From contig JAFMJX010000007.1 in the NCBI GenBank assembly GCA_017853235.1, positions 1 to 23,196 on the forward strand: a stretch of 23,196 nucleotides of DNA, given 5' to 3'. The notes under the pieces are model-generated. The model saw only the letters and a program-made list of their open reading frames with translations. It was not told the DNA's origin and ran no database searches. Position 1 is the first letter of the stretch, and each line of letters starts with the position of its first letter. Origin of the DNA: Chitinophagaceae bacterium (lineage in GTDB: Bacteria; Bacteroidota; Bacteroidia; Chitinophagales; Chitinophagaceae). This document shows positions 1 to 8,093 of this stretch, one piece after another. Made by a program: the position numbers and the translations under genes.

Positions 1-1
1 C

Positions 2-1498
2 CAATCTATTGATAGTGTTAAAGCAGGAATAAAGAAAGTATATACTTTAACGAACAGCAATAATTTTGATTTCTTAAATAAGGGTGCTCAATTAAGTTAC
101 AAGCATTTATTTGCCGAAAAAGGACACGAATTAACTGCTGATTACAATTACAACGAAAGCAATAGCAATAGTTGGTCAAACATAAACTCTATTATCTTAA
201 ATCAAAAAAGCAATGGTGTTGGTAATAGTAAAAACTATACCACAAATGTTGACTATGCACGCGAATTTGCTGGTGAAGTGAAATTTGAAGCAGGGATGCG
301 TATCAATATTAGAGATGAATTTAACAGCAGAGACCAATTTAGAAATAACGTGTTTTTGAGCAGCATCAGCAATAAATACAAATATGGCGAAAGCATTTCT
401 GCTGGTTATTTAAATTTAAGCGGTAAGAAAAATAATTTAAGTTATCAATTTGGACTAAGAGCCGAAAACCGAACCTTCACTGTTGATGTGCAAAATCATG
501 CAGGAAAAGATTCACTACATTTTAAAACCTCACTTCCAATTTCTCTTTTCCCTAGTGCATTTGTAACTTATAAATTGAATGATAAAAATGATCTTCAATT
601 AAACTATTCTAAACGCATCAATGCCCCCAACTTTTTTCAACTACAACCTTTTCCAGACTATAGTGATCCTCAAAATATTTCTGTGGGTAACCCTGGCTTA
701 AAACCACAATTTACTCACTCCATTGAGCTCAACTATAATAATGCATACAAAAAAGGATCTAACTTGTTAGCGAGTGTATATTACAAATATAGCACCGACT
801 TAATTACGAACTATATATACAAAGCCATCAATCCTACGACCAATGATAGTGCTTATTACAGTTCTTATATTAATGCCAATACAGCTATTACTTATGGATT
901 AGAAATAAGTAATAAAACCGCTGTAGCAAAATGGTGGGACTTAAATTTAAGTTTCAACTTATTTAATTCTTCCATTCAAGCAACCATCCCTGGTCAAAAT
1001 GTAGATAATAATTTAACAAGCTGGTTTAGTAAAATGAACAATACATTTAAACTACCCAATGGATATTCTTTCCAATTTAGTGGTCAATACCAAGCTAAAA
1101 CAATTTTACCTCCAGGTGGTTCTGGAAGTGGTGGAGGTGGATTTGGTGGCCGTGGTGGCGGCGGTATGGGTGGAGGTGGATTTGGTGGCCCTCAATCTAC
1201 TGCACAAGGATACAATTTCCCGTTCTTCGATTTTGATATGGCATTGAAAAAAGATTGGACTTTATCTGGAGGCAGAACAGCTAGCTTATCTTTAAGCGTA
1301 AGTGATGTATTTAAAACCAGAGTAAATAAAACTTATTCTGAAAGCCAATACTTCACTCAAAACGTAACTAGAATTAGGGATCAACAATTCTTTAGATTAA
1401 ACTTCTCCTATCGCTTTGGTAAATTTGATGTAAACTTATTACGTAGAAAAAATAACAAGATGGAAGATGGCGGTGCTATGGATCAAATGCAACAATAA
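2..1498 (+). CDS. Outer-membrane beta-barrel / TonB-dependent receptor family protein, C-terminal part
   Basis: The frame is open from the first bases of the window, so this is the 3' part of a longer gene whose signal peptide, plug and early barrel are missing. About 498 residues are visible. They show alternating polar and aromatic beta-strand patterns typical of an outer-membrane barrel (for example YSKRINAPNFFQLQPFPDYSD, followed by DPQNISVGNPGLKPQFTHS), and a penultimate strand ending in SYRFG. The NPGLKPQ segment is characteristic of the Bacteroidota OMP_b-brl_3 group of TonB-receptor-like proteins. A very glycine-rich insertion (encoded at 1115-1189) interrupts the barrel, probably in a loop. 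A charged tail (RRKNNKMEDGGAMDQMQQ) follows the last strand. Role: probably an outer-membrane receptor or transporter; the substrate cannot be told. It converges on pcm. Confidence 0.85.
   Translation, partial: QSIDSVKAGIKKVYTLTNSNNFDFLNKGAQLSYKHLFAEKGHELTADYNYNESNSNSWSNINSIILNQKSNGVGNSKNYTTNVDYAREFAGEVKFEAGMRINIRDEFNSRDQFRNNVFLSSISNKYKYGESISAGYLNLSGKKNNLSYQFGLRAENRTFTVDVQNHAGKDSLHFKTSLPISLFPSAFVTYKLNDKNDLQLNYSKRINAPNFFQLQPFPDYSDPQNISVGNPGLKPQFTHSIELNYNNAYKKGSNLLASVYYKYSTDLITNYIYKAINPTTNDSAYYSSYINANTAITYGLEISNKTAVAKWWDLNLSFNLFNSSIQATIPGQNVDNNLTSWFSKMNNTFKLPNGYSFQFSGQYQAKTILPPGGSGSGGGGFGGRGGGGMGGGGFGGPQSTAQGYNFPFFDFDMALKKDWTLSGGRTASLSLSVSDVFKTRVNKTYSESQYFTQNVTRIRDQQFFRLNFSYRFGKFDVNLLRRKNNKMEDGGAMDQMQQ
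1130..1190 (+). repeat. 22-nt direct repeat encoding a Gly-rich loop
   Basis: The same 22 bases occur exactly at 1130-1151 and 1169-1190, offset by 39 nt (13 codons, so the frame is kept). Each copy encodes GGGGFGG. Together with the bases between and just before them they make a Gly-rich run (with F, R, M and S) at 1115-1189 inside the receptor. The stretch is clearly more G-rich than the AT-rich DNA around it, which suggests local expansion by slippage or duplication. Confidence 0.85.
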
Positions 1499-1525
1499 AA
1501 ATAATTGCTAAAACAATAGTAAATT

Positions 1526-1574
1526 AAAACCCATAGATGGACTTACTTGAAAAAGAAGTTTATTTATGGGTTTT
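1526..1574. terminator. Possible bidirectional terminator between receptor gene and pcm
   Basis: AAAACCCATA (1526-1535) can pair perfectly with TATGGGTTTT (1565-1574), leaving a 29-nt loop. The right arm lies in the last codons of pcm. On the + strand the stem runs into more T residues, and on the - strand the sequence after the stem is also T/A-rich, so it could serve both convergent genes. The long loop lowers confidence. Confidence 0.45.
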
Positions 1575-2222
1575 TCCTTGTAGCATAGGCACAAAAGAAA
1601 ATTCATCAAAGGATTCTTTTTTAGCGCTTCCATCACGTTTTTTAGTGAGTCTTAGCATTCGCTGAGCAGTTTCAGATTCATCCACTGGAATCACCATTTG
1701 ACCTCTTACTTTTAATTGTTCCCATAATTTTTCAGGGATAGAAGGCGCTGCAGCTGTAATTAATATTTTATCAAAGGGAGCTAAATGAGGCAACCCCTCA
1801 AATCCATCTCCAAAAAAGAATTGTATATCAGGATAATTTTCTTTAAAAATATACTTTGAAGTTTGATCAAATAATTGCTTCTGCCGTTCAATAGTAAAAA
1901 CCCTGGCACCCATTTCTGCCAATACGGTTGTTTGATACATACTACCGGTTCCTATTTCAAGTACTTTTTCTCCTTTTTTTATTTGCAGTAGTTGTGTTTG
2001 ATATGCCACCGTGTAGGGTTGTGAAATAGTTTGGTTTGCAGCAATAGGAAAAGCACGATCCTCGTATGCAATTTTATCAAATGCTGAATCTAGGAAAAAA
2101 TGTCTGGGGATATTACCAATAGCAGACAATACTTTTTCATCAGTAATCCCTTTTTCTTGTAATAATTGAACCAATTGCCTTCTTAATCCTTTGTGCAAAT
2201 AAGCGTCTTCTAATTTTCGCAT
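1560..2222 (-). CDS. pcm: Protein-L-isoaspartate O-methyltransferase (PIMT)
   Basis: 220 residues, the normal length for bacterial PIMT. The enzyme transfers a methyl group from S-adenosylmethionine to L-isoaspartyl residues in aged proteins, starting their repair. Visible family marks are NIPRHFF near residue 37, the NQTISQP substrate/active-site loop at 63-69, the SAM-binding motif I VLEIGTGS at 87-94, and GARVFTIERQ (motif II, acidic ribose-binding residue) about 20 residues later. Motif I continues as GTGSMYQ; most family members I can recall have glycine at the Met95 position. It lies 9 nt downstream of the phosphohexomutase gene on the same strand and is probably cotranscribed with it. 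The ATG at 2222 fits the normal N-terminus. The enzyme should be cytoplasmic. Confidence 0.93.
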   Translation of the reverse strand: MRKLEDAYLHKGLRRQLVQLLQEKGITDEKVLSAIGNIPRHFFLDSAFDKIAYEDRAFPIAANQTISQPYTVAYQTQLLQIKKGEKVLEIGTGSMYQTTVLAEMGARVFTIERQKQLFDQTSKYIFKENYPDIQFFFGDGFEGLPHLAPFDKILITAAAPSIPEKLWEQLKVRGQMVIPVDESETAQRMLRLTKKRDGSAKKESFDEFSFVPMLQGKTHK

Positions 2223-2231
2223 GCCTTGAGT

Positions 2232-3959
2232 TTATTGTAACTGCATATCTGCAATAATACCTTTTATTTTATTTTGCAAAATTGCATAAGTAGCATCAAA
2301 TGCAGCTGCATTTTGCAAACTTGTATGTACACTAAAATAAAATTTAATTTTAGGCTCTGTGCCAGAAGGTCTTGCCGAAATTTTACTACCATCTTGAGTT
2401 ATAAATTGCAAAACATTACTTTTTGGTAAATGAATTGCCCAAGTCTCGCCTGTCATTAAATTTTTACCCAATTGTAATTCATAATCCAATAAAATTTCTA
2501 CAGCAGCCCCATTTATAGTTGCAGGAGGCGATGTGCGATAGCCTTCCATCATAGCCTTGATTTCTTGTTGACCATTCATCCCTTTTTTTGTAATACTTAT
2601 TAAAGTTTCATAATAAAAGCCATATTGGATGTACAATTCAATCATTTTATCAAAAAGGGATTTTCCTTTGCTCTTTTCATAGGCAGCCATTTCACAAAGT
2701 AATGCCACAGCACTTATGGCATCTTTATCTCTAATTTGATCTCCAATCATTAACCCAAAGCTTTCTTCACCTCCAATAATATAATTTTCTTTGCCTTCTT
2801 TTTCTTTTATCAATTCGGCAATCCATTTAAACCCAGTTAATACATTGTAGCAATTGACTGCATTTTGCTTTGCTACTTCATTAATCATCTCGGTAGTCAC
2901 AATTGTAGTAATGACCATGTCATTTGGCTGGGCAATTCCTTTTGCCTTTCTTGCTTCCATCATGTATGCAAAGGCCAGCACTGCAGTTTGATTGCCATTC
3001 ATTAAGACCCATTCACCCTGATGATTTTTCACACCAATACCCACTCTATCCGCATCTGGATCGGTTCCTAATAATATATCCGCATCTAAAGCTTTCGCTT
3101 TTGCCAAACCAATACTCATGGTTTCGCTTTCTTCTGGATTGGGATATTTTACTGTTGGGAAATTACCATCAGGAGTAGATTGTTCCTCTACCACAGTCAC
3201 ATTAGAAAAGCCAAATGCTTGAAGCACTTGAGGCACCAATGTAATACCCGTTCCATGAATTGGAGTATAAACAATTTTTAAATCATGTTGCTTTGCAATT
3301 ACTTCAGGGTAAACACTCAATGACTTTAACATATTAATATAAGCCGCATCTAATTCTTTTCCTATCAAAGATATTAGCGCTTCTCCTCCACTCCATTTCA
3401 CATCATCCACCGATTGAATAGCTTCCACCTCTTTGATTACATTTTTATCATGTGGTGGCACTAATTGTCCCCCATCACTCCAATAAGCCTTATACCCATT
3501 ATATTCTTTAGGATTATGGGATGCAGTACAAACCACTCCTGCTTTACATTTCAAATGACGAATTGCAAAACTCAATTCGGGGGTGGGCCTTAGTGATTCA
3601 AAAAGGTATACCTGAATTCCATTAGCAGCAAATACTTGAGCAGTTGTTTCAGCAAAAAATCGTGCATTATTTCGACTATCATGGCCAATGGCGACTGCTA
3701 TTTTTTCGCCCGGATAAGTTTTTAATAAATAATTTGAAAACCCTTGCGTAGCCATTCCAATTGTATATTTATTAATACGATTGGTCCCCACTCCCATAAT
3801 ACCTCTTAATCCTCCCGTTCCAAATTCCAAATTTTGATAAAAAGAATCTTCTAATTCTTCTCTATTATTTGACTGCATTGCACGAATGGCTTGCTGGGTG
3901 GATTCATCATAATTACCCTCCAACCATGTTTTCACATTTACCTCAATTTGCTGACTCAT
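2232..3959 (-). CDS. Phosphoglucomutase/phosphomannomutase (alpha-D-phosphohexomutase)
   Basis: 575 residues, the length of PGM2-type phosphohexomutases. It interconverts hexose 1- and 6-phosphates through a phosphoserine intermediate, feeding glycogen, nucleotide-sugar and glycolytic pools in the cytoplasm. All four active-site loops are present in order: TASHNP with catalytic Ser147, the Mg-binding DPDADR with Asp300/302/304, the sugar-binding GGEES at 396-400, and the phosphate-binding RPSGTEPK near residue 537. The N-terminal FGTGGLRG signature is also seen. Sequence alone does not separate glucose from mannose specificity; PGM2-like bacterial members are usually called phosphoglucomutase. 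It is the first gene of a pair with pcm. I found no convincing promoter match in the 134 nt upstream. Confidence 0.93.
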   Translation of the reverse strand: MSQQIEVNVKTWLEGNYDESTQQAIRAMQSNNREELEDSFYQNLEFGTGGLRGIMGVGTNRINKYTIGMATQGFSNYLLKTYPGEKIAVAIGHDSRNNARFFAETTAQVFAANGIQVYLFESLRPTPELSFAIRHLKCKAGVVCTASHNPKEYNGYKAYWSDGGQLVPPHDKNVIKEVEAIQSVDDVKWSGGEALISLIGKELDAAYINMLKSLSVYPEVIAKQHDLKIVYTPIHGTGITLVPQVLQAFGFSNVTVVEEQSTPDGNFPTVKYPNPEESETMSIGLAKAKALDADILLGTDPDADRVGIGVKNHQGEWVLMNGNQTAVLAFAYMMEARKAKGIAQPNDMVITTIVTTEMINEVAKQNAVNCYNVLTGFKWIAELIKEKEGKENYIIGGEESFGLMIGDQIRDKDAISAVALLCEMAAYEKSKGKSLFDKMIELYIQYGFYYETLISITKKGMNGQQEIKAMMEGYRTSPPATINGAAVEILLDYELQLGKNLMTGETWAIHLPKSNVLQFITQDGSKISARPSGTEPKIKFYFSVHTSLQNAAAFDATYAILQNKIKGIIADMQLQ

Positions 3960-4073
3960 AATTTTTTATTTAATGATCTTTATGTTATCTACGAAATAAC
4001 CCATGGCCGGCAATTTTAAGAAATATTAGCAATTCCACCAATTCGTTGCTCCGTATTTATTAATATTAATGTT

Positions 4074-4081
4074 TAAATTTG
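4074..4081 (+). promoter_or_regulatory. Candidate Bacteroidota -7 box for the DUF2279 gene
   Basis: TAAATTTG matches the TAnnTTTG -7 element of Bacteroidota promoters and ends 12 nt before the preferred ATG at 4094, giving a short leader. No TTTG is found at the usual 19-21 nt spacing upstream; the nearest TTG is at 4046-4048. The rest of the 3960-4093 gap between the divergent genes holds nothing else I can recognise. Confidence 0.4.
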
Positions 4082-4093
4082 ATTTTTCCAAGT

Positions 4094-5038
4094 ATGCATA
4101 AAAGAAGCTTTTTATTATTAGGATGCTTATGTGTAGCAATCATTTGCTTCGCACAACAAAAAGATTCGCTCCCTTTTGAGCATGCTGATTCCTCAACCCT
4201 ATTGAAAAAAAGACTTTTATTAGTTACAAAATTACAAACTTTAGGCTACGGAGGTTCATTACTCGCATTAAATCAAGCATGGTATGCCCACTATCCTCGA
4301 AGTGGTTTTCATTTTTATAATGATGGTGGTGAATGGTTGAAGATGGATAAAGTGGGGCATGCTTATAGCGCCTATCAATTAAGTCGGATAGGTCATACTT
4401 CTTGGCAATGGGCTGGCGCCTCTACTCAAAAAGCTATTCTATATGCTAGTGTCACTGGGATAGGTTATCAAACCATCATTGAAACACTAGATGGATTTTC
4501 AAGTCAATGGGGCTGGAGTTGGAATGACATGGCAGCAAATACTTTAGGTACGGCTATTTGGGCCAGCCAACAATGGGCTTGGAACACTCAAAAAGTTAGA
4601 CTTAAATTTAGCGCCCACTATAACAAATACAGTGACCCACAATTAGAAGCCAGGAGCAATCAATATTTTGGTGGCTTTTTCCCTGAAAGATTACTCAAAG
4701 ACTATAACGCTCAAACCTATTGGCTAAGTGCGAATATTCACTCCTTTTTTCCAAAAACCCATGCTCCTAAATGGTTAAACGTGGCAGTAGGCTATGGAGC
4801 CGAAAATATGTTTGGTGGCTATCAAAATACTTGGACAGCCGCTTCTACATTTATGGACAGAACCGATTTAAAAAGATACCCTCAATGGTATTTGTCCTTG
4901 GATGTTGATTTTGAAAAAATCCCCACCAAAAGCAAAGCCGTTAAATCTTTATTATTTGTACTTAACTCAATTAAATTTCCGGCACCTACATTGATACTCT
5001 CCAATGGCAAATGGTCCAGTCAATGGATGTATTATTAA
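4094..5038 (+). CDS. Exported DUF2279 family protein
   Basis: 314 residues when started at the ATG at 4094, which gives a clean signal peptide (MHKRSFLLLGCLCVAIICFA then QQKDS); an in-frame TTG at 4079 would add five residues ahead of it and is less likely. The KMDKVGHAYSAYQLSR segment around His89, the IGYQTIIETLDGFSSQWGWS segment and WNDMAANTLG are the conserved core of DUF2279, which is related to YfiM. The C-terminal part has spaced aromatic strands (QYFGGFFPERLLKDYNAQTY; WLSANIHSFF) suggesting an outer-membrane or surface-associated protein. The molecular function is unknown. It is divergent from the phosphohexomutase and separated by 77 nt from the Fe-S gene run. Confidence 0.8.
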   Translation: MHKRSFLLLGCLCVAIICFAQQKDSLPFEHADSSTLLKKRLLLVTKLQTLGYGGSLLALNQAWYAHYPRSGFHFYNDGGEWLKMDKVGHAYSAYQLSRIGHTSWQWAGASTQKAILYASVTGIGYQTIIETLDGFSSQWGWSWNDMAANTLGTAIWASQQWAWNTQKVRLKFSAHYNKYSDPQLEARSNQYFGGFFPERLLKDYNAQTYWLSANIHSFFPKTHAPKWLNVAVGYGAENMFGGYQNTWTAASTFMDRTDLKRYPQWYLSLDVDFEKIPTKSKAVKSLLFVLNSIKFPAPTLILSNGKWSSQWMYY

Positions 5039-5058
5039 TCATATAGTTTTTTGTCTTT

Positions 5059-5093
5059 TTTGAGTGACACAACCCTCAAATGATTTAATTTTA
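5059..5093 (+). promoter_or_regulatory. Weak hairpin and promoter-like box ahead of the Fe-S gene run
   Basis: The gap 5039-5115 has a 6-bp inverted repeat, TTTGAG (5059-5064) and CTCAAA (5075-5080), and a near match to the -7 box, TAATTTTA at 5086-5093 (7 of 8). A TTTG lies 23 nt upstream of that box, slightly farther than the usual 19-21. Either the end of the DUF2279 transcript or the start of the next operon could be here; both readings are weak. Confidence 0.25.
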
Positions 5094-5115
5094 GGTATTC
5101 TTTTAAGCACCTATT

Positions 5116-6390
5116 ATGGAAGTATATAGCCAATTATGTTTTTTGATAATAACACTTGTTGCCATTGGCTGGTTTGCAAAAAGATTGTGGGTAATTCGTA
5201 AAACTATTTTATTAGGAAAACCATTTGAAGCGTATGATCAACCTTTGTTGAGATGGAAAAATGTTTTGTTGTTAGCATTAGGCCAAAAAAAGATGTTTCG
5301 TAAACCATTTGTTGCAATCATGCATCTCCTTGTTTACATTGGCTTTATTATCATCAATATTGAATTAGTTGAAATTATAGCTGACGGCATTTTAGGGACA
5401 CATCGTATTTTTGAAAAACCATTAGGGTCTTTATACCCTATTTTAATTAATTCATTTGAAATTCTTGCAGTATTGGTGTTGGCAGCTTGTGTTGTTTTTT
5501 TAATTCGTCGTAATGTTCTAAAATTAAAAAGGTTCCTAAGTCAAGATTTAAATGGGTGGCCACGTTCTGATGCCAATTACATTTTAATCGCAGAAATCAT
5601 TTTAATGAGTTTATTTTTAATAATGAATACGGCGGAGTCCAATACTTCATTCATTATTTCTTCTCATTTAAAATTTTATTTCAATTCATTTTCAACTTTG
5701 CAACTTAGTACAATCGAACATAGCGCATGGTGGTTGCATATTCTTGGCATTTATGCTTTTATGAATTACTTGCCATACTCAAAACATTTGCATATAATTT
5801 TAGCTTTCCCTAACGCCTATTATGCTCCCTTAACCGCCAAAGGAACGATGCATAATATGGCAATGATTCAAAATGAAGTATTGTATGCGATGCAACCCGA
5901 ATTAGCACCTAAAAATGCAGTTGCACCTGAAAGTTTTGGCGCAAAAGAAGCTACAGATCTTACCTGGAAAAATATTTTGGATGCATATAGTTGTACAGAA
6001 TGTGGGAGATGTTCTATGGCATGTCCTGCCAATACCACTGGTAAATTATTGAGCCCTCGAAAAATAATGATGTCTACCAGAGATAGAATGGAAAGTATTT
6101 CAAAAAATATTTCAATAAATAATGTTTTTGTCCCAGACGGAAAAACTCTTTTACATGATTATATCACAGTGGAGGAATTGAGGGCTTGCACCACTTGTAA
6201 TGCTTGCGTAGAAGAATGCCCAGTAAGCATCTCTCCTATGGATATTATTTTGGAATTAAGACGTTCACTCATTATGGAGGAAAGTAATGCTCCTTCGGAA
6301 TGGAACAGCATGTTTAGTAATATTGAAAATAATTTCGCTCCTTGGAAATTTTCTCCCGATGACAGAGATGCTTGGACAAAACAGGATTAA
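5116..6390 (+). CDS. Membrane (Fe-S)-binding protein: NarI-like helices plus two [4Fe-4S] motifs
   Basis: 424 residues. The first half has about five hydrophobic segments (roughly residues 6-25, 66-90, 108-130, 156-174 and 203-221) with histidines in or next to them, as in the NarI-like heme b domain of quinone-linked Fe-S oxidoreductases. The second half carries a ferredoxin-type double cluster: CTECGRCSMACP at Cys293/296/299/303 and CTTCNACVEECP at Cys358/361/364/368. This is the membrane and ferredoxin half of a protein like the electron-transfer-flavoprotein:menaquinone oxidoreductase or HdrC/GlcF-type subunits. The CCG half is the next gene, 10 nt downstream, so the two products most likely form one complex passing electrons to menaquinone at the inner membrane. 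The electron donor is not encoded nearby. Confidence 0.85.
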   Translation: MEVYSQLCFLIITLVAIGWFAKRLWVIRKTILLGKPFEAYDQPLLRWKNVLLLALGQKKMFRKPFVAIMHLLVYIGFIIINIELVEIIADGILGTHRIFEKPLGSLYPILINSFEILAVLVLAACVVFLIRRNVLKLKRFLSQDLNGWPRSDANYILIAEIILMSLFLIMNTAESNTSFIISSHLKFYFNSFSTLQLSTIEHSAWWLHILGIYAFMNYLPYSKHLHIILAFPNAYYAPLTAKGTMHNMAMIQNEVLYAMQPELAPKNAVAPESFGAKEATDLTWKNILDAYSCTECGRCSMACPANTTGKLLSPRKIMMSTRDRMESISKNISINNVFVPDGKTLLHDYITVEELRACTTCNACVEECPVSISPMDIILELRRSLIMEESNAPSEWNSMFSNIENNFAPWKFSPDDRDAWTKQD

Positions 6391-6400
6391 AAATGAATAT

Positions 6401-7180
6401 ATGAAGGTGAATACAATGGCAGAAATGGCGGCGAGTGGTCAAACCCCCGATGTTTTATTTTGGGTTGGATGTGCTGGAAGTTTTGATCAAAGAGCTCAAA
6501 AAATTACCAAAGCTTTTGCGACCATTTTAGAAAAAGCAGGAATTCATTACGCTATATTAGGAAAAGAAGAAGCTTGCACAGGTGACCCTGCAAGACGCGC
6601 TGGAAATGAGTTTATGTTTCAAATGATGGCCTATCAAAATATTCAAATTTTAAATGGTTATGGCATTCAAAAAATTGTAACTACTTGTCCGCATTGTTTT
6701 AATACTTTAAAAAATGAATACCCCGTCTTAGGTGGGAATTATGAAGTCATTCACCACACTCAATTTTTACAAGAATTAATCGAATCAGGAAAAATTAAAA
6801 TAACGGATAGTAATGAATGGGCTGGGAAAACAATAACTTATCATGACAGTTGTTATTTAGGAAGATCCAATGGAATTTATGAAGCTCCTCGAAAAGTGTT
6901 AGAAAGTTTGTCTTTAGAGTTAAAAGAAATGAAGCGATGCAAATCCAATGGCTTGTGTTGTGGAGCAGGCGGTGCACAAATGTTTAAAGAAGAAGAAAAA
7001 GGAGACCAAAGAGTCAATACTGAAAGAGCAAATGAAGCATTAGAGACTAAAACAAGTTGTGTGGCAAGTGCCTGCCCTTTTTGTAATACAATGCTTTCCG
7101 ACGGTATCAATAACCGAGCAGAAGCCACTTCAACTCCAGTTTTAGATATTGCCGAAATAGTAGCTCAAGCCATCCAATAA
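6401..7180 (+). CDS. CCG-domain (Fe-S)-binding protein, heterodisulfide-reductase HdrB-like
   Basis: 259 residues from the ATG at 6401. The open frame extends further left into the preceding gene, but MKVNTMAEMAASGQTPDVLF is the family-like N-terminus and begins 10 nt after that gene's stop. It has two cysteine-rich CCG domains: Cys24 (FWVGCAGSFDQRA), Cys59 (EEACTGD) and CPHC at Cys96/99 in the first; Cys151 (HDSCYLGR), CCGAGG at Cys186/187 and CPFC at Cys225/228 in the second. In HdrB, CCG motifs bind noncubane [4Fe-4S] clusters that take part in two-electron chemistry. No signal peptide is seen, so it should sit on the cytoplasmic face as partner of the upstream membrane Fe-S protein. It is 11 nt from the next gene, consistent with one operon. 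Confidence 0.87.
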   Translation: MKVNTMAEMAASGQTPDVLFWVGCAGSFDQRAQKITKAFATILEKAGIHYAILGKEEACTGDPARRAGNEFMFQMMAYQNIQILNGYGIQKIVTTCPHCFNTLKNEYPVLGGNYEVIHHTQFLQELIESGKIKITDSNEWAGKTITYHDSCYLGRSNGIYEAPRKVLESLSLELKEMKRCKSNGLCCGAGGAQMFKEEEKGDQRVNTERANEALETKTSCVASACPFCNTMLSDGINNRAEATSTPVLDIAEIVAQAIQ

Positions 7181-7191
7181 ATACAAAAATT

Positions 7192-7695
7192 ATGACAGTG
7201 CATTTGCCAAATATATTACCCACCCATTTTCATCCACAATCTAAAGTTTGGATTTATCAAGCCAACCGAATATTTACGATGAATGAAATATTTGAAATAG
7301 AGTCTATATTAGAAAACTTTGTTGATCAATGGAAAAGTCATGGTGCTCCTGTGAAAGGATTTGCTACAATTTTATATGGCCAATTCATTATTTTAATGGC
7401 TGATGAAAGTATCACAAGTGTAGGCGGTTGCAGTACAGATAGCTCTGTACATATTATCAAAGAAATTGAAAAAAAGTTTGGACTTCAGATGTTCAATAGA
7501 GAATTACTTGCATTTTGGATAAAAGATAAAGTGCAAACTGTTCCTTATTCACAAGTGGGGTATGCTATTGAAAATGGAATCCTTGCCAAAGACAGTTTGT
7601 ATTTTAATAATTTGGTTAATAACAAAGCAGATATGGAAGCGCAATGGCTTCAACCTCTATCTGAAAGTTGGCTAGGTAAAAAATTTATAAAATAA
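7192..7695 (+). CDS. Conserved Bacteroidota protein of unknown function
   Basis: 167 residues, soluble, with no signal peptide or membrane segment. The pattern SKVWIYQANRIFTMNEIFEI followed by FVDQWKSHGAPVKG and later GGCSTDSSVHIIKEI matches a Bacteroidota family that databases often label 'ABC transporter ATPase'. No Walker A, Walker B or ABC signature motif is present, so that label is not supported here. The cysteine in GGCSTDSS is the most conserved-looking site. It is tightly placed (11 nt after the CCG protein, 3 nt before the ArsC-like gene), so it may support the Fe-S complex, but that rests only on position. Confidence 0.75.
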   Translation: MTVHLPNILPTHFHPQSKVWIYQANRIFTMNEIFEIESILENFVDQWKSHGAPVKGFATILYGQFIILMADESITSVGGCSTDSSVHIIKEIEKKFGLQMFNRELLAFWIKDKVQTVPYSQVGYAIENGILAKDSLYFNNLVNNKADMEAQWLQPLSESWLGKKFIK

Positions 7696-7698
7696 CTT

Positions 7699-8055
7699 AT
7701 GAGTGACTTAAAAGTATACGCAATTCCAAATTGCAATACAGTAAAAAAAGCTTTAGACTGGCTCAAAGCAAATAAAATTTCTTATGAATTTCATGATTAT
7801 AAGAAATTGGGAATCTCTGTACCTGTTTTACAAAAATGGATTAAACAAGTGGGATGGGAAAGTTTAATCAATAAAAAAGGAGCCACTTGGAGACAATTAG
7901 ACCCTAAAATACAGGCTACTATAACCACACAAAAAGCAGCTATCAAATTAATGACGGAAAAAACTTCTATTATTAAACGACCTTTACTAGAAAAAAATGA
8001 AAAAGTGATTGCTATAGGTTTTGAAGAAGTTGAATACAAAAAAGCCTTGAAGTAG
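7699..8055 (+). CDS. ArsC/Spx/YffB-family protein
   Basis: 118 residues with a thioredoxin-like ArsC fold. The N-terminus KVYAIPNCNTVKKALDWL has a single cysteine (Cys12) followed by N-T rather than a CxxC pair, and FHDYKK, GATWRQLD and KRPLLE follow in the usual order. This looks most like the YffB branch (NCDTxKKA in that group), not a proven arsenate reductase, and no arsenic-resistance genes are nearby. It is the last gene of the + strand run; its final codons form the left arm of a terminator. The YffB branch has been linked to glutathione-dependent thiol reduction, but the role here is unknown. Confidence 0.82.
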   Translation: MSDLKVYAIPNCNTVKKALDWLKANKISYEFHDYKKLGISVPVLQKWIKQVGWESLINKKGATWRQLDPKIQATITTQKAAIKLMTEKTSIIKRPLLEKNEKVIAIGFEEVEYKKALK

Positions 8056-8069
8056 TTCAAGGCTTTTTT
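8038..8069. terminator. Strong bidirectional intrinsic terminator
   Basis: AAAAAAGCCTTGAA (8038-8051) and TTCAAGGCTTTTTT (8056-8069) form a perfect 14-bp stem with a 4-nt loop; the A and T ends give a U-tract on either strand. It sits between the convergent ArsC-like gene, whose stop codon lies in it, and the TlpA-like gene, which ends at 8094. Confidence 0.9.
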
Positions 8070-8093
8070 GTATTATATGAGTCCATTGTTCAT

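Noticed and set aside
2924..3178. 84-codon + strand open frame opposite the phosphohexomutase
   Set aside because: It runs antisense to conserved active-site coding sequence and shows no protein-like features.
6287..6400. N-terminal extension of the CCG-domain protein
   Set aside because: These codons overlap the end of the preceding Fe-S gene and give a sequence unlike the family; the ATG at 6401 gives the normal start.
7699..8055. Arsenate reductase in an arsenic-resistance operon
   Set aside because: The active site resembles the YffB branch and no arsR, arsB or acr3 gene is near.
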